In this document: positions 1 through 4,037 of the stretch, piece after piece
Position numbering within the stretch: the stretch's first letter is position 1
Layout: each line of letters starts with the position of its first letter
Assembly: GCA_025462985.1 (NCBI GenBank)
Contig: JAOAPP010000194.1
Coordinates: forward strand, 1-5,983
Length of the DNA stretch: 5,983 nt
Source of the DNA: Bryobacterales bacterium
GTDB lineage: Bacteria; Acidobacteriota; Terriglobia; Bryobacterales; Bryobacteraceae
Direction: 5' to 3'
Notes under the pieces: model-generated
What the model saw: only the letters and a program-made list of their open reading frames with translations
Database searches by the model: none
Told to the model about the DNA's origin: nothing
Made by a program: the position numbers and the translations under genes

Positions 1-1
1 C

Positions 2-481
2 TCTTTCGAGATGAGGAGGCGAACCCCGCACCCCCAGGGTCGATCCGCCTTTGATTCCCAGCTTTTGCGCCGTGGTCCGGTCTCCGTACCGTTCCATCAT
101 TGCCACCGGAGCCACCATCTCGACAGCAGGAGCATGCAAAGCCGCTTTCACTGATTTACCAAGTGCCTTGATGTCGCAATACCTCGCGTCCGGCAGCAGC
201 GTCCGCAACCGTGCGACCTTTTCCTTCTCTCCCTGGCAAAACACGATCGGAGCCCCCCGGGTGGTTGGCGACTGCCGTATCGCAATGGCCAACTCCCGCC
301 CATGCGACGGCAATCGTGAAAGATCGATAACAAATACGTCTGGCGGCGACTTCCGCCATTCCCGCATCAGCTCGGTCCGGAACTGCTCTTCGTACTCAAC
401 GGTGTGGCCGGAATTGAGGAGCGCCCGCACGACCGGTTCCGCTTCAGCCGCCTTCCAATGCAGCAACCGCACCCGCGCCAT
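2..481 (-). CDS. Receiver-like domain protein with C-terminal DUF3052-like segment (3' end outside window)
   Basis: This frame reads open from an ATG at 481 down to the window edge, giving 160 residues with no stop. Residues about 3-118 look like a degenerate response-regulator receiver. The segment DVFVIDLSRLPSHGRE places Asp53 where the phospho-acceptor would lie, and PIVFCQGE resembles strand 4. The usual acidic pair after strand 1 is missing (LLHWKAAE instead of a DD/DE pair), and the conserved Lys is not evident, so normal phosphorylation is doubtful. From about residue 130, RYGDRTTAQKLGIKGG resembles the opening of DUF3052 proteins (YSGxxLAxKLGIKxG), a small family of unknown function. 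The gene is divergent from the type III polyketide synthase, with 64 bases between the two start codons, so the pair could share a control region. The ribosome binding site is weak (GGGG just before the ATG), so the start is uncertain. No membrane segment or signal peptide is visible. The domain calls come from motif resemblance only. Confidence 0.68.
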   Translation of the reverse strand, partial: MARVRLLHWKAAEAEPVVRALLNSGHTVEYEEQFRTELMREWRKSPPDVFVIDLSRLPSHGRELAIAIRQSPTTRGAPIVFCQGEKEKVARLRTLLPDARYCDIKALGKSVKAALHAPAVEMVAPVAMMERYGDRTTAQKLGIKGGSTLGVRGSPPHLER

Positions 482-545
482 GCCCCGGTATTTTAGTCGA
501 AACGCTGACAGGCTGGATACTAGTTCTAAGGTCGAAGCCAAACTC
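482..545. promoter_or_regulatory. Short divergent intergenic region
   Basis: These 64 bases separate two divergent start codons and must hold the 5' signals of both genes if the assigned starts are right. A CTGACA at 505-510 matches the sigma-70 -35 hexamer at five of six bases on the plus strand, but no good -10 follows at normal spacing. GATACT at 516-521 is a weak -10 candidate with no matching -35. AAGG at 528-531 lies about 14 bases before the synthase ATG, too far for a typical Shine-Dalgarno site. Two loosely similar segments, TTTTAGTCGAAAC (491-503) and TTCTAAGGTCGAAGC (524-538), might be operator half-sites, but the match is imperfect and could be chance. Confidence 0.3.
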
Positions 546-1595
546 ATGCGAATTTCCAGCGCCAGCAGCGCCCTACCTCGCCACTACTATCCCCAGCACG
601 TTCTCATTGAAGCTTTCCGGGCACACTGGGGCAACAAGCTCGACCGCTTTCAGGTGCTGGAGCGTCTCCACCTAGCCACCCAGGTCGATGGCCGCTACCT
701 CGCGCTTCCCATGGACAAGTACCCGCTCCGATCCTGGGGCGAAGCGAACAATTTCTGGATCGATGCCAGCCTTGAACTGGGCGAGCAAGCCGTGTGCCGC
801 GCCGTGCAGAGGGCGGGTATCGATTCTGACAGAATCGGAGCCTTCTTCTTCGTGTCCGTAACAGGCATTGCCAGCCCTTCCGTCGAAGCCCGTCTCATGA
901 ATCGGATGGGGCTGCAGCCCAATATCAAACGCATTCCGATCTTCGGCCTGGGCTGCGTTGCCGGAGCCGCCGGAATCGCCCGGGCCGCCGATTACGTCAA
1001 AGCTTTCCCAAACCAGTGCGCGCTCCTCCTTTCGGTCGAACTCTGCTCGCTCACGATCCAGCCCGACGATTTGTCCGCCGCCAACCTCATTAGCTCTGGC
1101 CTATTCGGCGATGGAGCGGCGGCAGTGGTTGTCTCCGGCTCTGAATGCGAAGGTGCGCCGGGGCCCGAGGTCATTGCCACCCAATCGACGTTCTATCCGG
1201 AGACCGAGCACGTTATGGGCTGGGATATTTCCGAGACGGGTTTCAGAATCGTCCTCTCCCGCGAGGTGCCCGAAGTCGTTACAAAAAATCTGGGCCGCGA
1301 CGCCGACCGTTTTCTAGCTGAACACGGCCTCGCCCGAGACGACATTAAAAGCTGGGTAATCCACACCGGGGGTCCCAAGGTTTTGGATGCCACCGAAGCC
1401 GCTTTGGGTCTTCCACCCGGCGCCCTCGACGTTTCCTGGCAATGTCTGCGCAAGACCGGCAACCTGTCCTCCGCTTCCGTGTTGTTTGTTTTGGAAGAGG
1501 TGATGCGAAATCGCCGCCCTGAGCCAGGTTCCTGGGGCATCCTGGCGGCTATGGGCCCCGGCTTCTGCTCTGAACTGGTCCTCCTCCGCTGGTAG
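546..1595 (+). CDS. Type III polyketide synthase (chalcone/stilbene synthase family)
   Basis: The 349-residue length is normal for the family. Type III synthases are soluble homodimers that load an acyl-CoA starter, extend it with malonyl-CoA and cyclise the chain at one active site. The catalytic triad is intact: Cys137 in FGLGCVAGAAG, His273 in WVIHTGGPKVLDA and Asn306 in TGNLSSAS. Other family marks are SVTGIASPSVEARL (104-117), the NRMGL segment near 119-123, GLFGDGAAAVVV (185-196) and the C-terminal GPGFCSELVLL. The sequence is closer to bacterial alkylpyrone/alkylresorcinol synthases than to plant enzymes or RppA-type naphthalene synthases, so a fatty acyl starter is likely; the product cannot be read from sequence. 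The reading frame stays open upstream to position 51, but that extension lies antisense to the minus-strand gene, and the family N-terminus (SALPRHYYPQ) begins just after the ATG at 546, so this start is preferred. No adjacent methyltransferase or oxidase gene, as often found with such synthases, is present on either side. Confidence 0.93.
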   Translation: MRISSASSALPRHYYPQHVLIEAFRAHWGNKLDRFQVLERLHLATQVDGRYLALPMDKYPLRSWGEANNFWIDASLELGEQAVCRAVQRAGIDSDRIGAFFFVSVTGIASPSVEARLMNRMGLQPNIKRIPIFGLGCVAGAAGIARAADYVKAFPNQCALLLSVELCSLTIQPDDLSAANLISSGLFGDGAAAVVVSGSECEGAPGPEVIATQSTFYPETEHVMGWDISETGFRIVLSREVPEVVTKNLGRDADRFLAEHGLARDDIKSWVIHTGGPKVLDATEAALGLPPGALDVSWQCLRKTGNLSSASVLFVLEEVMRNRRPEPGSWGILAAMGPGFCSELVLLRW

Positions 1596-1634
1596 CGGAA
1601 ACCTGCGAGTGTCCGGCACGCATCTAACTCGCTA

Positions 1635-3050
1635 ATGGTGAAACCGGCCGCTCTCCTGTTCGTCGCTTGTTTTGGGCTGCCTGCCCAGTATCCGGGCCAA
1701 TATCCGCCCGGCAGTTATCCTCCAGGACAGGGACCCGGCTATCCCGGAGGCGGCGGCATCTCGCTGCCTTCCCGTCACAAGAAAGGCAGCAAAAGCCAGG
1801 ACGACTCGATCAAGCAGCCCACCCTCAGTGCCGAAGGGCTCACTGTATCCAATGACGGGAAAAAACTGGTCATCCACACCGCCGATGGGCGCTGGCTCAC
1901 CATGACGATAACGCCAGAAACCAAGTGGACGCGGGCCGGGGCCGATCTGCCGGCCGGCAAAGTCATCCCGCGAACCACTGTCCGCATCGAAGCACTCGAA
2001 AACGAGGAAGCCTATCTCACGGCTACGCAGGTCGAATTTCTCAAAGACGCTCCGGAAGAAGTCGCCGAAAACACCGCCGAGCGCCACGCCCTCGCAAGAC
2101 CCTCCGACGACGATGAACTGACCCGGCCCACCATCCTGCACGATCCCGTTGAAGATCCGAATCGTCCCATCCTTAAGCGCGGAAAGCCGAAGACTCCGGT
2201 CGCGGCGCAGGACGATGACGAAGCTGCGAGCACCACGCCCGCCGTAAAGGCAAAGCCGGAGCCTAAGCCTTCTTCCACAAGCCCTTCTTCCACAAGCCCT
2301 TCTTCCACAAGCGATGATTTCAGCATCGACGACAAACCCATAACGACAACGAAGGCCCCTGGCGGCGAACTGTTGGAGCGGACAAAAGCATGGGCCGCCG
2401 GCTTCACCTCCGGGCTGCCGAACTTCGTATGCCAGCAGTTCACCACCCGTTATACGGAGGTTTCTCGCTCAGAAGGCTGGCAAGCGCAGGACATCATCAC
2501 GGCAAAAGTCCTCTACGAGGATGGCAAGGAAGGCTACCGTGACATCACGGTGGGCGGCAAGAAGACGAGCAAGAGCATGCTCGAACTCGGCGGATCCACC
2601 TCCACCGGCGAGTTCGCTTCCATGCTCTCCAGTATTTTCGAGCCGGCCCGGAACACCGATTTTAAGTTTTATCGATCGGCCAGTACACACGAGGGCGATG
2701 CCGCGATCTACGATTTCAAAGTCAGCCTCCCCCGCTCCGATTGGACGATAACCGTCGGCGGCCAAACACTGCGGCCGGCCTACAGCGGCAGCATCTGGGT
2801 CGACAAAGCGACAGCGCAAGTTCGAAGAATCGAACTCCAGGCCGACAAGGTTCCCAAAGATTTTCCTTTGGATGAAGTGCAAAGCGCGATCGACTATGAA
2901 CAAGTCAGTCTAGGCACCGCCAAATTCCTTTTGCCTACCCACGCCGAGAACCTCAGTTGCCAGCACGGATCGTCATTCTGCACCAAGAACACAATAGACT
3001 TCCGCGACTATCACAAGTACAGCGGCGAGAGCACCGTCACCTTCAAGTAG
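1635..3050 (+). CDS. Secreted low-complexity protein with acidobacterial-type C-terminal domain, function unknown
   Basis: The product is 471 residues. Residues 1-18 form a short signal peptide (MVKPAALLFVACFGLPAQ) with likely cleavage after LPA. Cys12 is an unlikely lipidation site because Phe sits at -3 and the hydrophobic core before it is too short. Residues 18-41 are rich in Tyr, Pro and Gly in YPxG-type steps. Residues about 68-137 read as a compact beta segment (KLVIHTADGRWLTMTITPE, then LPAGKVIPRTTVRIEAL) resembling DUF5666-type OB-like domains. Residues about 138-240 are a charged, disordered-looking linker containing three perfect PSSTS units (212-226). Residues 244-471 form a domain beginning LLERTKAWAAGFTSGLPNFVCQQ, with YSGSIWVDKATAQVRRIEL at 383-401 and Cys266, Cys442 and Cys449; similar C-terminal domains occur in many hypothetical proteins of Acidobacteriota and loosely recall LolA-like beta folds. 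It starts 39 bases after the polyketide synthase stop, so co-transcription is possible. No clear Shine-Dalgarno site precedes the ATG. No enzymatic motif was recognised. Confidence 0.85.
   Translation: MVKPAALLFVACFGLPAQYPGQYPPGSYPPGQGPGYPGGGGISLPSRHKKGSKSQDDSIKQPTLSAEGLTVSNDGKKLVIHTADGRWLTMTITPETKWTRAGADLPAGKVIPRTTVRIEALENEEAYLTATQVEFLKDAPEEVAENTAERHALARPSDDDELTRPTILHDPVEDPNRPILKRGKPKTPVAAQDDDEAASTTPAVKAKPEPKPSSTSPSSTSPSSTSDDFSIDDKPITTTKAPGGELLERTKAWAAGFTSGLPNFVCQQFTTRYTEVSRSEGWQAQDIITAKVLYEDGKEGYRDITVGGKKTSKSMLELGGSTSTGEFASMLSSIFEPARNTDFKFYRSASTHEGDAAIYDFKVSLPRSDWTITVGGQTLRPAYSGSIWVDKATAQVRRIELQADKVPKDFPLDEVQSAIDYEQVSLGTAKFLLPTHAENLSCQHGSSFCTKNTIDFRDYHKYSGESTVTFK
2268..2312 (+). repeat. Perfect tandem repeat, three 15-bp units, in frame
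   Basis: The unit CCTTCTTCCACAAGC occurs three times without any mismatch (2268-2282, 2283-2297, 2298-2312). Each copy encodes Pro-Ser-Ser-Thr-Ser, within the disordered linker of the secreted protein. The unit length is a multiple of three, so gain or loss of copies by slippage would keep the frame and only change linker length. Identity at the nucleotide level, including third positions, points to recent duplication. Confidence 0.95.
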
Positions 3051-3072
3051 CCCTCATTGCGGCATTCGCCCC

Positions 3073-3114
3073 GGAGCTGCGCGGTGTTCGCGTCCACGAT
3101 CAGAGCGCAGCTCC
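3073..3114 (+). terminator. Stem-loop after the secreted protein gene, possible terminator
   Basis: GGAGCTGCGC at 3073-3082 and GCGCAGCTCC at 3105-3114 are perfect 10-bp inverted repeats around a 22-base loop. Allowing one bulged base (C3115), the stem extends to 12 pairs (3071-3117). It begins 23 bases after the stop codon at 3050, the usual place for a transcript end. No T-run follows, so it is not a standard intrinsic terminator; it may protect an mRNA 3' end, assist Rho-dependent termination, or bind a protein. The inverted repeat is directly visible, while its role is inferred. Confidence 0.5.
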
Positions 3115-3336
3115 CGGCGGCTCCAACTTCTCAGATTTCCAGCCAGTAATTGGCGCGTTGCGCCTGTCGATCGAGCCCACACGCTGCCCTCGCCACTTAC
3201 CAGTGCAGGCAGCAGAATTTTTCCGCTGATTTTTCTTCGTCCACCATTGACTTGGGTTTGCCTCGGGGGGATGCTTATTTACATCTGGACGAGAACTGAT
3301 CTTGCAAAATCAGAAGGCTTCTCGATCCGGCGGATA

Positions 3337-3342
3337 TATAAT
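3337..3342 (+). promoter_or_regulatory. Candidate -10 box for the act operon
   Basis: TATAAT at 3337-3342, inside the run ATATATAATC, matches the sigma-70 -10 consensus at all six bases in otherwise GC-rich DNA. It sits 44 bases before the actA ATG, allowing a leader of roughly 35-40 bases. No good -35 hexamer lies 16-18 bases upstream; the nearest TTGCAA (3302-3307) is too far at 29 bases. An activator or alternative sigma factor may therefore be needed, or the promoter may be a different one. A second, weaker option is TTGACT at 3247-3252 with GATGCT at 3270-3275, 17 bases apart. Confidence 0.45.
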
Positions 3343-3386
3343 CTCCTCTGATAGCCTGCGTAACTAAATGAGTTGCCCCGTTCAAT

Positions 3387-4037
3387 ATGGCACAAATCTT
3401 TCGACCTAGCGCGAACACGATCGCGAAGGTCTCCGTCTTCGGAGCCGTTTTTCTAGCTGCCGCCACCCTTTCGGTCGCCTACATCATCGACCGTGGGCCG
3501 TGGATCACCGCCGTTCGTAGCGCGCCCGAACAGCCCAATCCCTGCAGCAACAAGCACCAAGAGAAGGACGACGGCATCGACTGTCGCTACTGTCACACCA
3601 GTGTCGAGAATTCGGCATACGCCGGCATACCGCCTACCGAGACCTGCATGACGTGCCATTCGCAGATCTGGTCCAATGCCAGCGTCACACAGCCCATTCG
3701 AGATAGTTGGGCCAGCGGTAAGTCCATCGAATGGACCCGGGTTCATGACTTGCCCGACTTTGTTTATTTCAACCACAGCATCCACCTGAACAAAGGCATC
3801 GGATGCTCCACTTGCCATGGACAGGTCAATGAAATGGCGCTCACCTACAAGGTGAATACCTTGAACATGAACTGGTGTCTGAACTGTCACCGCAATCCGG
3901 CCCAGTACATCAGGCCCAAGTCGGAAGTCTTCAATATCAACTATCAATTTCCTGCAAACCAGGCTGAGCTCGGACCCAAACTGGTCTCCGAATATCACGT
4001 GCAGAGCCTGACAGACTGTGTAACCTGCCATCGATGA
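3387..4037 (+). CDS. actA: Alternative complex III subunit ActA, pentahaem cytochrome c
   Basis: This 216-residue protein has one N-terminal membrane anchor (about residues 13-33, VFGAVFLAAATLSVAYII) and then a periplasmic domain with five CxxCH haem c sites: 66-70 (CRYCH), 87-91 (CMTCH), 140-144 (CSTCH), 164-168 (CLNCH) and 211-215 (CVTCH). Five haems, one anchor, the segments AGIPPTETCMTCHSQIW and RVHDLPDFVYFNHSIH, and the following actB gene together identify ActA of alternative complex III. That complex oxidises quinol in many bacteria without a cytochrome bc1 complex and passes electrons to cytochrome c, a high-potential carrier or an oxidase; ActA forms part of the haem wire. The length is normal. 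The region before the first haem reads PNPCSNKHQEKDD, where relatives as I recall them have a His-rich FSHxHH-type stretch, so two likely His positions are replaced by Asn and Gln. The Shine-Dalgarno signal is weak; an out-of-frame ATG at 3368 lies just upstream. The stop overlaps the actB start. Confidence 0.95.
   Translation: MAQIFRPSANTIAKVSVFGAVFLAAATLSVAYIIDRGPWITAVRSAPEQPNPCSNKHQEKDDGIDCRYCHTSVENSAYAGIPPTETCMTCHSQIWSNASVTQPIRDSWASGKSIEWTRVHDLPDFVYFNHSIHLNKGIGCSTCHGQVNEMALTYKVNTLNMNWCLNCHRNPAQYIRPKSEVFNINYQFPANQAELGPKLVSEYHVQSLTDCVTCHR

Larger units (their letters stand above)
3051..3386. other. 336-base intergenic region between the secreted protein gene and actA
   Basis: This stretch holds no gene I can support. 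Its left part carries a strong inverted repeat shortly after the upstream stop codon. Its right part is AT-richer than the rest of the window and contains the best promoter element seen here. A 90-codon plus-strand frame starting inside the upstream gene (2957) and ending at 3229 crosses it, but its translation has no recognisable features and it looks like a chance frame in GC-rich DNA. Confidence 0.75.

Noticed and set aside
51..545. Possible 165-residue N-terminal extension of the polyketide synthase frame up to position 51
   Set aside because: The extension is antisense to a minus-strand gene with recognisable domain motifs, its translation is Ser/Arg/Thr-rich without family resemblance, and the family N-terminus begins just after the ATG at 546.
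1596..1634. Possible promoter or terminator between the polyketide synthase and the secreted protein gene
   Set aside because: The 39 bases contain no convincing stem-loop with a T-run and no -35/-10 pair.
2957..3229. 90-codon plus-strand frame overlapping the end of the secreted protein gene and running into the gap
   Set aside because: It starts inside another gene, has no ribosome binding site or recognisable domain, and crosses the inverted repeat. A chance frame is the simpler explanation.
3368..3409. A 13-codon upstream frame (ATG at 3368) overlapping the actA start out of frame
   Set aside because: It could in principle act as a regulatory leader peptide, but it lacks a ribosome binding site and any telling codon run, so chance cannot be excluded.
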